Positions 1-6,634 of a stretch of 18,812 nucleotides of DNA are shown piece by piece. A program made the translations under genes and the position numbers. The notes under the pieces are model-generated. The model ran no database searches, had not been told where the DNA came from, and saw only the letters and a list, made by a program, of their open reading frames with translations. Each line of letters starts with the position of its first letter. Within the stretch, counting starts at the first letter, position 1. This DNA comes from UMGS1519 sp963621885 (lineage in GTDB: Bacteria; Actinomycetota; Coriobacteriia; Coriobacteriales; Eggerthellaceae): the NCBI GenBank assembly GCA_963621885.1, contig CAVFFT010000042.1, positions 1-18,812 of the forward strand, given 5' to 3'.

Positions 1-60
1 TGTTGGCGCTCTTGCGTTGTAGCCGTTCTTTTGGGTGGCTTGATTGGTCTGGCTTTCCGT

Positions 61-120
61 GTTTTGCGTTCGGGCACCGCGGCGGTTCGCGTTTTGCGTT
101 CGAGCGCCGCGGCGGTTCGC
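61..120. repeat. 30-bp tandem duplication, two copies
   Basis: Positions 61-90 and 91-120 are two head-to-tail 30-bp units that differ at only two places (73/103 and 76/106). Each copy ends in CGGCGGTTCGC, and the second contains the palindrome CGCCGCGGCG. The unit length is a multiple of three. In one minus-strand frame both differences are synonymous and the repeat reads as a 10-residue unit (NRRGARTQN plus A or T). That frame has no ATG, GTG or TTG start between its upstream stop (208-210) and the repeat, so coding is unproven. The remainder of 1-182 shows no supportable gene and no clear terminator for the CHAD gene that ends at 183. Confidence 0.85.
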
Positions 121-182
121 GCTTCCAGCTTGCCGGGCTGTGTGCAGGGGCGTTATTTGGCCGTCCGTGCTTTGCGGGGCGA

Positions 183-992
183 CTATTCCTTCAGCGCTTT
201 CAGCTGGTCAAGCTCCATTTCCGCTTGTTCGCGGAAATATACGACCGCCTCTTCTCCCGCTTCGCCGCCGAGCTTCTCGACGATATCGGCATTGACGCAG
301 GCGTCACGCCACTTTCCCAAGGTGTCCTGCATTTCCCGCATGTCGTTTGTCGCGTCACGGAGGGATTCCGGCAGGCAGGTGCGCAATTCACGAGTCACGT
401 AGCGCAGAGCCTTGGCCTTTTTCCGCAGCTCATGCACCGTCTCTTCGTCGTCGAAGTCGAGGTGCGCGAAGGCGCCCGCGCAATATTTCTGCTGCGCGTC
501 AACGCGGCCCGCCAACGCGAGCGCGTCGATGCCATAACGGGCGACATCCTTTTTCCAGGCGATATGGGTAAGCCGGTCGACGACGTGGTCGATGTTGCCG
601 CTCGTGAGGGGCTCCTGCGCCTCTTCAAGAAACTCCTTGCGCAGCTGAAGGCGCCTCTCCTCGCAGATGGCATGCAGGTCGTCATGCTCCTGAATGAGCG
701 GCTCAAGCACATCGAGCTCGCGGATGTGGGAGGTGGGGTCCTGCAGCGTTTTGAGCTGGCGAACAAGGGCGCGATTCTGGGAGCGTTTCTGGTAGGGCGC
801 GATGAATTTTGCGAGCGATCGGGCGACACGTAGGGAGATGCGGTAGCGATGCAGGCCCTCGATATCCTCGGGATTCGCGAAAAGATCCTGGTAGGCGCTT
901 TCGATGCGTACGGCGCTTTGTGCGAAGGCGCGTTCGATTTCGTCGCGTATCTGGTCGCTTGAAAGCCCGGTGTCTATCTCGTTGCCATACAT
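183..992 (-). CDS. CHAD domain protein (polyphosphate-associated, histidine-rich-helix family)
   Basis: A 269-residue, almost entirely helical, charge-rich protein with both halves of a CHAD domain. The first half has LHRYRISLRVARSL, the conserved H..R....R..R pattern, followed by ELDVL. The second half has VHELRKKAKALRYVTREL and then MQDTLGKWRDA. CHAD domains are known to bind inorganic polyphosphate and often accompany CYTH, ppk or ppx genes; none is visible in this window, so the substrate is inferred from the family alone. The open frame extends to a GTG at 1010, but AAAGGAG at 1001-1007 sits 8 nt before the ATG at 992 and lies inside that longer version, so 992 is preferred. There is no signal peptide or membrane segment, so it should be cytosolic. 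It stands alone: the neighbour upstream is divergent and more than 400 bp away. Confidence 0.9.
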   Translation of the reverse strand: MYGNEIDTGLSSDQIRDEIERAFAQSAVRIESAYQDLFANPEDIEGLHRYRISLRVARSLAKFIAPYQKRSQNRALVRQLKTLQDPTSHIRELDVLEPLIQEHDDLHAICEERRLQLRKEFLEEAQEPLTSGNIDHVVDRLTHIAWKKDVARYGIDALALAGRVDAQQKYCAGAFAHLDFDDEETVHELRKKAKALRYVTRELRTCLPESLRDATNDMREMQDTLGKWRDACVNADIVEKLGGEAGEEAVVYFREQAEMELDQLKALKE

Positions 993-1019
993 GCGCAGTG
1001 CTCCTTTCACCTGAGCTCT

Positions 1020-1025
1020 AGCATA
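1020..1025 (-). promoter_or_regulatory. Possible -10 element of the CHAD gene
   Basis: Minus-strand TATGCT lies about 28 nt upstream of the chosen ATG, leaving room for the ribosome binding site. No good -35 is spaced at 16-18 bp, so this is weak. The two tandem 11-bp copies at 1043-1064 lie just where an upstream operator or activator site would sit. Confidence 0.25.
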
Positions 1026-1042
1026 TCATGCGCACCCGGGTC

Positions 1043-1064
1043 GGACGTGCAAGGGACGTGCAAG
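1043..1064. repeat. Two tandem copies of an 11-bp sequence
   Basis: GGACGTGCAAG occurs at 1043-1053 and again immediately at 1054-1064, followed by a partial copy (GGGCGTG). On the minus strand it reads CTTGCACGTCC twice, about 30-50 bp upstream of the CHAD gene's inferred transcription start. An 11-bp direct repeat is about one helical turn, compatible with a protein-binding site, but function is inferred only. Confidence 0.7.
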
Positions 1065-1343
1065 GGGCGTGTGTGGGGTCTGTAGATGAGAATGCCTCTG
1101 ATTTCATAAAGTGGCGATTCACCTGCGCATACGGTGTCTGTGCTTGTGTGGGTTCACCGCCTGCTCGCCGGCTTGTGTCCATCGTCTGAGCGTTGGATGG
1201 CGATCGCTATTAACAGAATGATTACATGGGGGAAGAGGATGCAAAGGCGACCGAACATAACGGGATGGTTTCTCGTAGATGATAGGACCCCTATAACCAT
1301 GTAGGAATGATGAGAGATGCAATTACGTAACATGTCTTAGTCG

Positions 1344-1349
1344 TATACT
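1344..1349 (+). promoter_or_regulatory. Candidate -10 box for the radical SAM gene
   Basis: TATACT (5/6 to TATAAT) lies 60 bp before the start codon in an A+T-rich stretch. There is no convincing -35; TTACGT at 1323 would be spaced only 15 bp. The palindrome TTACGTAA overlaps that position and could be an operator. Confidence 0.3.
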
Positions 1350-1409
1350 AGTAATGGATAAGATGTCACGTCATATTACATACATTGGGATGGAAAAGAG
1401 GGAGACATC

Positions 1410-2762
1410 ATGGTGAAACGACAAATCGCAGATTTTGGCATTCATCAGGTAGTAAAGGCCATTCGTTCCAATCCGGACAAGAGTCTGGCCCGCATTCTGG
1501 ATTTCATGGATCTGGCTGCACGTGGCAGCATGCCCTCGCAGCGCCGCACCATTCGCGAAGGCTTGGAAGACAAGAATTCCAACGTGTATCAGATGGTGAT
1601 GCGCGCCCTGGACATCATCGACCCTGACGTGTTCGAGAATCTGCTCAAGACTTTCGCTCTCGACGCTTCTCTGAGCAGTTGGAACACGCAGGTGGAGAAC
1701 CGCGAAAAGTATGGCTGCAATATTCCGTGGGCAATTCTTCTCGACCCGACGAGCGCCTGCAATCTTCATTGCACGGGCTGCTGGGCGGCCGATTACGGCA
1801 ACCGCCTGAATCTATCCTACGAGGATATCGACTCCATCATCAATCAGGGTGTTGAGCTGGGAACGCACTTCTACATCTACACGGGTGGCGAACCGCTTAT
1901 CCGCAAGAAGGACCTCATCAAGCTTTGCGAAGCGCATCAGGATTGCGTGTTCCTGGCTTTCACGAACGGCACGCTCATTGACCAGGAATTCTGTGACGAG
2001 CTGTTGCGCGTGAAGAACTTCATTCCCGCTATCAGCCTTGAGGGCGATGAGGAATCGACGGACAGCCGTCGTGGCAAAGGCTGCTATGAGAAGGTCATCC
2101 GCGGTATGGAGCTCATGCATCAGAACAAGCTGCCCTTCGGCATCTCATGCTGCTACACCTCGGTGAATTTCCCTTCGGTGTCCTCCGACGAGTTCTTGCA
2201 TCAGGTCATTGACCTGGGCGCCCTGTTCATCTGGTATTTCCACTATATGCCGGTGGGGTCGGATGCGAATATCGAGCTTATGGTGAACCCCGAGCAGCGC
2301 GAGGTGATGTATCACACGATTCGCCGCTGGCGCGAAACCGAGCCCATCTTCCCGATGGACTTCCAGAACGACGGCCAGTTCGTTCAGGGCTGCATCGCCG
2401 GCGGACGCCGCTACTTCCATATCAATGCGTCGGGCGATGCCGATCCGTGCGTGTTCATCCATTTCAGCGATAGCAACATCCACGAGAAGAGCCTGCTGGA
2501 ATGCCTGCAGAGCCCGCTCTTTATGGCCTACCACGATGGCCAGCCCTTCAATGAGAATCATCTGCGCCCGTGCCCGATGCTTGAGAACCCCGATAAGCTG
2601 CGCGAGATGATCAGGAAGACCGGTGCGAAGTCGTCGAATCTCGAAGGGGAAGAGACGGTCGAGATGCTGTGCTCCCGTTGCGACGAGTACGCGAAGCATT
2701 GGACGCCGGTTGCCGACAAGCTCTGGGCGCAAAACCACGGCGGGGCGAATTTCGAGCACTAG
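1410..2762 (+). CDS. Radical SAM enzyme with SPASM-like C-terminal cysteine region, function unknown
   Basis: 450 residues. The radical SAM [4Fe-4S] motif CNLHCTGC is at residues 117-124 (C117, C121, C124), followed by the SAM-contacting TGGEP at 158-162. The first ~105 residues form an extra N-terminal, mostly helical region not part of the core fold. The C-terminal third has C328, C347 (in GDADPCVF), C388 (in RPCPM) and C421/C424 (CSRC), a spacing resembling SPASM or twitch auxiliary-cluster domains, so one or two extra Fe-S clusters are likely. Relatives with this layout modify peptides, proteins or cofactors; I cannot name a substrate. No small precursor-peptide gene is visible nearby. 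The ATG at 1410 is preceded by GAGGGAG about 5-6 nt upstream. It appears monocistronic and ends at a hairpin terminator shared with the convergent phospholipase. Confidence 0.9.
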   Translation: MVKRQIADFGIHQVVKAIRSNPDKSLARILDFMDLAARGSMPSQRRTIREGLEDKNSNVYQMVMRALDIIDPDVFENLLKTFALDASLSSWNTQVENREKYGCNIPWAILLDPTSACNLHCTGCWAADYGNRLNLSYEDIDSIINQGVELGTHFYIYTGGEPLIRKKDLIKLCEAHQDCVFLAFTNGTLIDQEFCDELLRVKNFIPAISLEGDEESTDSRRGKGCYEKVIRGMELMHQNKLPFGISCCYTSVNFPSVSSDEFLHQVIDLGALFIWYFHYMPVGSDANIELMVNPEQREVMYHTIRRWRETEPIFPMDFQNDGQFVQGCIAGGRRYFHINASGDADPCVFIHFSDSNIHEKSLLECLQSPLFMAYHDGQPFNENHLRPCPMLENPDKLREMIRKTGAKSSNLEGEETVEMLCSRCDEYAKHWTPVADKLWAQNHGGANFEH

Positions 2763-2797
2763 CGTTCGGGTTGAATTTGCGTTTGCGATTGGGCTGG

Positions 2798-2827
2798 GGC
2801 GGAGACGCTGTGATTGCGTTTCCGCCT
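2798..2827 (+). terminator. Intrinsic terminator of the radical SAM gene
   Basis: An 11-bp stem GGCGGAGACGC (2798-2808) / GCGTTTCCGCC (2816-2826) with one G-T pair and a 7-nt loop is followed by TTATTTCT on the plus strand. The T-rich tail overlaps the stop codon of the convergent phospholipase gene. The minus-strand side lacks a T-run, so it probably acts mainly for plus-strand transcripts. Confidence 0.65.
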
Positions 2828-3720
2828 TATTTCTCGGAACGCTCGATGAAATCGAGGATGCGCGGCCATTCGCGTTTCACCTGCGCATATCCCGCTTCAA
2901 AATTGCGTCCAAGCGAATCGAAGTCACGTTCCGTGCCGGAAAGGGTGATGTCGTCACAGTAGAAGACGTAGGCGTCGCCCGCCGCCTCCATCCGGTCGAT
3001 CTCGTCGCAGGCGGCGTTGTAGGCGATGTCGCGGCGCAGCAAGGCATCGCGCAGGTAGGGGCGATGGTTGAGGAACACGCGCGCCCAGCCATAACCCTTC
3101 TCGCGACGGAAGCCGCGGGGCCGCGTGCGCACGATAAGCATCTTCTGGAAGCCGTCCTTGCGGATGAGCTCGATGGGAAGTCCTCCACCGGAGCCAAAGC
3201 CGCCGTCATAGTAATAGCGGCCGTCGATGCAGGGGGACGGCATGACGATGGGCAGCGTCGAGCTTGCGCGGACGCGTATCATGAGGTCTTCAAGCGTCGC
3301 CACTTCCCAGTCGCGGAAATAGCGGTCGCGTCCCGTATCGCGCTCGAACGACACGACGGTCGTGTGCGCGGGGTTCGCCTTGAAGGTCTCGAAGTCGAAG
3401 GGCAGCACCGCGCCCGGCAGTCCCGCCTCTTCGTAGATGAAGTGCGCGGAGAACAGGCCTTTGCCTTCAAGGAAAGTCTTCCAGTTGCCTACTTCCGGCA
3501 TCTCGATGAAGTCGGTGAAGGAGCGGATGGTGCGGTCGGCATCGCGCGAGACGTAGTTCACCGCGTTGGAACTTCCCGCTGACACGCCGTAGACATTGTT
3601 GAAGAACACGCCTTTTTCCAGCAGATAGACAGCAACGGCGCAGGTGTAGGCGGCGCGCATGCTGCCTCCCTCAAAGAGCAGGGCGGTTTTGAACACATTG
3701 TTTTCGAGTAATTGAGCCAT
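2827..3720 (-). CDS. Patatin-like phospholipase
   Basis: 297 residues with all patatin landmarks: oxyanion loop EGGSMR (17-22), nucleophile elbow GVSAG with Ser47, and the catalytic aspartate in YDGG (Asp172). Members of this bacterial branch (the YjjU/RssA-type patatins) are acyl hydrolases acting on phospholipid or other acyl esters; the substrate here is unknown. No signal peptide is present, so it is cytosolic or peripherally membrane-bound. An earlier in-frame ATG exists at 3738, but a perfect TATAAT (3727-3732) overlaps that reading and ends exactly 6 nt before the ATG at 3720, and no ribosome binding site precedes either start. I therefore call 3720 and a leaderless mRNA. It follows the CCA-type gene on the same strand after 74 bp, with its own promoter. 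Confidence 0.9.
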   Translation of the reverse strand: MAQLLENNVFKTALLFEGGSMRAAYTCAVAVYLLEKGVFFNNVYGVSAGSSNAVNYVSRDADRTIRSFTDFIEMPEVGNWKTFLEGKGLFSAHFIYEEAGLPGAVLPFDFETFKANPAHTTVVSFERDTGRDRYFRDWEVATLEDLMIRVRASSTLPIVMPSPCIDGRYYYDGGFGSGGGLPIELIRKDGFQKMLIVRTRPRGFRREKGYGWARVFLNHRPYLRDALLRRDIAYNAACDEIDRMEAAGDAYVFYCDDITLSGTERDFDSLGRNFEAGYAQVKREWPRILDFIERSEK

Positions 3721-3726
3721 GTCGGC

Positions 3727-3732
3727 ATTATA
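3727..3732 (-). promoter_or_regulatory. -10 box placing transcription start at the ATG (leaderless) of the phospholipase gene
   Basis: A perfect TATAAT on the minus strand is separated from the ATG by six bases (GCCGAC). Transcription normally starts about 7 nt past the -10, i.e. at the A of the ATG. The -35 is weak (TTACTT at 18-bp spacing). The absence of a Shine-Dalgarno fits. Confidence 0.6.
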
Positions 3733-3794
3733 GGACAAGCGATTTTGGCGAAGTAAGCGTTTTCTTGGCGCAAGCGCGTGGTTGGGAAGGCGCT

Positions 3795-5246
3795 TTACGT
3801 GCCTCTGGGCGTGTCGCGCATCGCCTCTTCAAGAAGGGTTGCCCGTTCGTTGGGAAGCTTGCCATCGAGCACCATCTCGAAAAGCCGACCGAGTTCACGG
3901 CCGAGCCTGGGACCTTCCTGCCAGCCGGCAGTGATGAGGTCCGCGCCTCCAATGGCGAGATCGCGGGGCGAAGTGGGGGAGTTCTGCGCGATGGCGTCTT
4001 CGAGTTGCGTCGCGAAATGCACAAGCCCGTGTTCGTTAGCGGGTTCTGCCGCAATCGCCGTCCAATCGGCGCGTATGAGGGCGAGCTGTTGCCGTGCGCG
4101 TCCCGCGCTTCCGGCATGGGCAAGGAAGCGTCGTGCGGTGGGCAAGCCGTCATTCGTTGGAAGGGAAAGTCCCGCGATAAGCGATGCGACTCCCTCAACG
4201 CTGGCGCGGGGGAATTTCAGCTGCTTGAGGGCATGCCGGGCAACACGCGATGCCGAAGCCGCATTGATACCGCAGGGGCTGGCGTCGTCCGGCGCGACGG
4301 CGGGGGTACTGGGCTTGCACGGGGTCATGTCTTGCGGGTTTGACCGCGCGCTTTCTTCTGCGCAGGCGCCGAGTGCTTTCACGGTGTTGTCGCAGGTGGG
4401 GACGTCACAGCAATGAAGCAATGCCGCCAGACGCAGTTCAGTATCGGCGGGAAGCGCTGCCATCATTGCGAGGCTGTGCTGCCAGGAATCCATTCCGTGC
4501 GCCTGTGCACGAGTGCCGCTTTCTGAGAGCTCGAACGCGGGCGCCAACTCGGGAAACAACAGCATGAAGATGTCGGAAAACTCATCGACAATCGCGGCGA
4601 GTGCCTGTCCATTCGGCGCGGCCATCATGCGGGAAAGCTCCACTTGGATGCGTTCATTCGCCACAGCATTCAGGACCTGCTTCATGCGGTGGAAGGCGTT
4701 GGCAGTATCAGGCTCGATAGCAAGCTCGTAGGTCGCGGCGATGCGCAGGCCGCGCATGATGCGCAAGCCGTCCTCCGTGCAGCGTGTGAGGGCGTCGCCC
4801 ACGCAACGCAGCCGCCGTGCCTCAAGATCGCGCGCGCCGCCAAAGGGGTCCACGACGCCCGTATCAGGCGACCAGGCCATCGCGTTTATCGTGAAATCGC
4901 GGCGGGCGAGATCCTCTTCGAGCGTTCGCGCGAATGTCACCTGGTCGGGGTGGCGGCCATCGGAGTAGGTGCCATCGGTGCGGAAGGTGGTGGTTTCCAC
5001 CGCGGTGCCATCGGCGATGAAAGAGACGGTGCCATGCGCGATGCCCGTGTCGACGGCGGGGAAGGTGACGGCGTCTTTCATTTGCGCAGGTGTGGCGCTC
5101 GTGGTGAGATCCCAGTCGTGCGGAATGCTTCCCAGTAGCGTGTCGCGCACGCAGCCGCCCACCGCGTAGGCGTCGTAGCCGGCAGCGCGGAGCTGACGTG
5201 CGATTTCGCACACGGAAGCGGGAATGATATCGGCTATCTGGGGCAC
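3795..5246 (-). CDS. cca: CCA tRNA nucleotidyltransferase / poly(A) polymerase family protein with degenerate HD domain
   Basis: 483 residues. The N-terminal class II nucleotidyltransferase head is intact: GGCVRD (30-35), the metal-binding pair in HDWD (Asp44, Asp46) and RRDFTINAM (115-123), followed by the RNA-binding neck (ERIQVELSRMM near 198-208). It should add CCA or A residues to tRNA 3' ends; sequence alone does not decide between CCA- and A-adding. The C-terminal HD phosphohydrolase-like region is altered: the usual HD pair appears as H278-C279 (LLHCCD), and the segment where family members carry a histidine-containing GH motif is replaced by a ~45-residue Ala/Ser/Pro/Cys-rich insert (about 285-330). 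The start is a GTG preceded by AAAGGAAG. It is divergent from the glycosylase fusion and upstream of the phospholipase on the same strand. Confidence 0.9.
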   Translation of the reverse strand: MPQIADIIPASVCEIARQLRAAGYDAYAVGGCVRDTLLGSIPHDWDLTTSATPAQMKDAVTFPAVDTGIAHGTVSFIADGTAVETTTFRTDGTYSDGRHPDQVTFARTLEEDLARRDFTINAMAWSPDTGVVDPFGGARDLEARRLRCVGDALTRCTEDGLRIMRGLRIAATYELAIEPDTANAFHRMKQVLNAVANERIQVELSRMMAAPNGQALAAIVDEFSDIFMLLFPELAPAFELSESGTRAQAHGMDSWQHSLAMMAALPADTELRLAALLHCCDVPTCDNTVKALGACAEESARSNPQDMTPCKPSTPAVAPDDASPCGINAASASRVARHALKQLKFPRASVEGVASLIAGLSLPTNDGLPTARRFLAHAGSAGRARQQLALIRADWTAIAAEPANEHGLVHFATQLEDAIAQNSPTSPRDLAIGGADLITAGWQEGPRLGRELGRLFEMVLDGKLPNERATLLEEAMRDTPRGT

Positions 5247-5326
5247 GTCTTCCTTTCGTTGGTTTGGTGAAACGCCCGCGCATTCGCCTCTTGAGAGCGT
5301 CGGCTTGTTTCATGAGGACGTATCCA

Positions 5327-5354
5327 TTGTAGCGGCATGGATTTGCACTATATT
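5327..5354 (+). promoter_or_regulatory. Candidate promoter of the glycosylase-epimerase fusion gene
   Basis: TTGTAG (5327-5332), a 16-bp spacer and TATATT (5349-5354) lie 35 bp before the ATG within the 143-bp divergent gap. The -10 is good and the -35 is only partial. On the other strand TACAAT (5326-5331) could serve the divergent nucleotidyltransferase gene. Confidence 0.4.
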
Positions 5355-5389
5355 TCGAAGAAAGACTTTTTGCGCGAGAAAGGGTTCCC

Positions 5390-6613
5390 ATGGCTGTTGC
5401 TCATGTCGTTCATTCCATTCCGCCCACCTGGGACGAGCGGAGTCGTGTGCTGGTGCTGGGAACCATGCCGAGCCCGCGTTCGCGTGAGGAGGGCTTCAAT
5501 TACACGCATCCGCGCAATCGCTTCTGGCCGGTGATGGCGCGGCTCGCCGATGAGCCGGTGCCCAGTACGAATGAGCGGCGACGGGATTTCTGCCTGCGGC
5601 ATCATATCGCCTTGTGGGATGTGCTGGCGGAATGCGATATCGATGGCGCGTCTGACGGAAGCATCGCGAACGCCGTGCCAAATCCGCTCGCAAGCATTAC
5701 GCAGGCGGCTCCCATTGAGGCCGTGTATTGCACGGGTGCGAAGGCTTTTGAACTCTACAACCGTTACTGTGCCGCTGACGTGGGAATTCCTGCGGTAAAG
5801 CTGCCGTCGACGAGCCCTGCGAATGCGACGTGGTCGCTTGATGCGCTCGTTCAGGCCTATGCGCCCATCTTCGAGCATGAGCATCCTTTCGTGCCGCCGG
5901 TGTTGGCGGTGCCGGATGTGGTGGCGCTCGAGCAGACCATCGCGGCGGGAGGAACCTCGCTTGCGGAACTGATGGATCGTGCGGGCACGGCGCTGGCGAA
6001 GCGAGTGCGTGAGGCGCTGGTGTCCGCGAGTGAGAATGAAGATGCGCCCGTCAAGGGCGATTCCATTCCCTCATCCGTGGTGGTGCTTTGCGGCAACGGC
6101 AACAATGGCGGCGACGGTTGGGTGGCAGCGCGCCTGCTCGCGCGGGATGGCGTGCCCGTGACGCTGGTGTCCGCGAAAGCGCCTGCCGATATCACGGCCC
6201 AGCCTGCCCATGACGCGGCCATGACCGCTTTGCCGGTGCTTCAGGAGCGCGGCGCGCGAGTCATCATTGATACGCGTGCGCCGGATGATGCGGTTGATGA
6301 AGCGGCCGCTGCCGATGCGGCCATTTCCCAGGCGCATGTGGTGGTGGATGCCCTTATGGGCACTGGTTCGGCACGAGCCCCGCGCGAGCCTTTTGCACGC
6401 TGGATACGTCTTGCGAACGAGGTGGCGGGCAATGTGGTGATCGCGGCCGATGTGCCGAGCGGCATCGATGCGCAGACAGGCGAGGTTGCCGAGCCTCACA
6501 TCGTGGCGAATGAGACGGTCACGATGATCGTTCCCAAGCCGGGTTTGGACAATGTGGATTGCGGCGGCATCACCGTGGCGCCGCTCGCCTATATCGAGCC
6601 CTTGCTCGCCTAG
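5390..6613 (+). CDS. Fusion: family-6-type hypoxanthine/uracil-DNA glycosylase + NAD(P)H-hydrate epimerase (YjeF_N)
   Basis: 407 residues with two recognisable enzymes in one frame. Residues ~5-163 match DNA-deoxyinosine glycosylases of the UDG superfamily: LVLGTMPS (21-28), HPRNRFW (40-46), LWDVLAECDIDGASDGSI (75-92) and the C-terminal motif LPSTSPAN (138-145). These excise hypoxanthine (deaminated adenine) or uracil from DNA. Residues ~170-407 are a YjeF_N domain: LMDRAG (194-199), CGNGNNGGDGW (234-244), VVDALMGTG (318-326) and ADVPSGID (353-360). This domain (NnrE) epimerises R- to S-NAD(P)HX. The short linker contains no stop or new start with a ribosome binding site. The usual partner dehydratase domain (NnrD) is absent here and not in this window. 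The ATG has AAAGGG about 6 nt upstream. Both domains look catalytically complete. Confidence 0.9.
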   Translation: MAVAHVVHSIPPTWDERSRVLVLGTMPSPRSREEGFNYTHPRNRFWPVMARLADEPVPSTNERRRDFCLRHHIALWDVLAECDIDGASDGSIANAVPNPLASITQAAPIEAVYCTGAKAFELYNRYCAADVGIPAVKLPSTSPANATWSLDALVQAYAPIFEHEHPFVPPVLAVPDVVALEQTIAAGGTSLAELMDRAGTALAKRVREALVSASENEDAPVKGDSIPSSVVVLCGNGNNGGDGWVAARLLARDGVPVTLVSAKAPADITAQPAHDAAMTALPVLQERGARVIIDTRAPDDAVDEAAAADAAISQAHVVVDALMGTGSARAPREPFARWIRLANEVAGNVVIAADVPSGIDAQTGEVAEPHIVANETVTMIVPKPGLDNVDCGGITVAPLAYIEPLLA

Positions 6614-6634
6614 CAGCGTCAATAGCGCCGGGTC

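Larger units (their letters stand above)
993..1409. other. 417-bp gene-free divergent region between CHAD and radical SAM genes
   Basis: No convincing gene is seen. The half nearer the radical SAM gene is markedly more A+T-rich than the surroundings, as expected for a promoter region. It contains an 11-bp tandem repeat (1043-1064), a distant inverted repeat TACATGG (1223-1229) / CCATGTA (1297-1303), the palindrome TTACGTAA (1323-1330) and a -10-like TATACT (1344-1349). A 67-codon minus-strand open frame at 1119-1322 has no ribosome binding site or recognisable content and is not called. Confidence 0.6.

Noticed and set aside
3..833. 276-codon plus-strand frame entering from the left edge
   Set aside because: It runs antisense through the whole CHAD gene and shows no recognisable domain; the CHAD motifs on the other strand are convincing.
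1223..1303. TACATGG/CCATGTA inverted repeat as a riboswitch or hairpin
   Set aside because: The arms are 67 nt apart with no supporting internal helices or known motif; it may be chance in an A+T-rich region.
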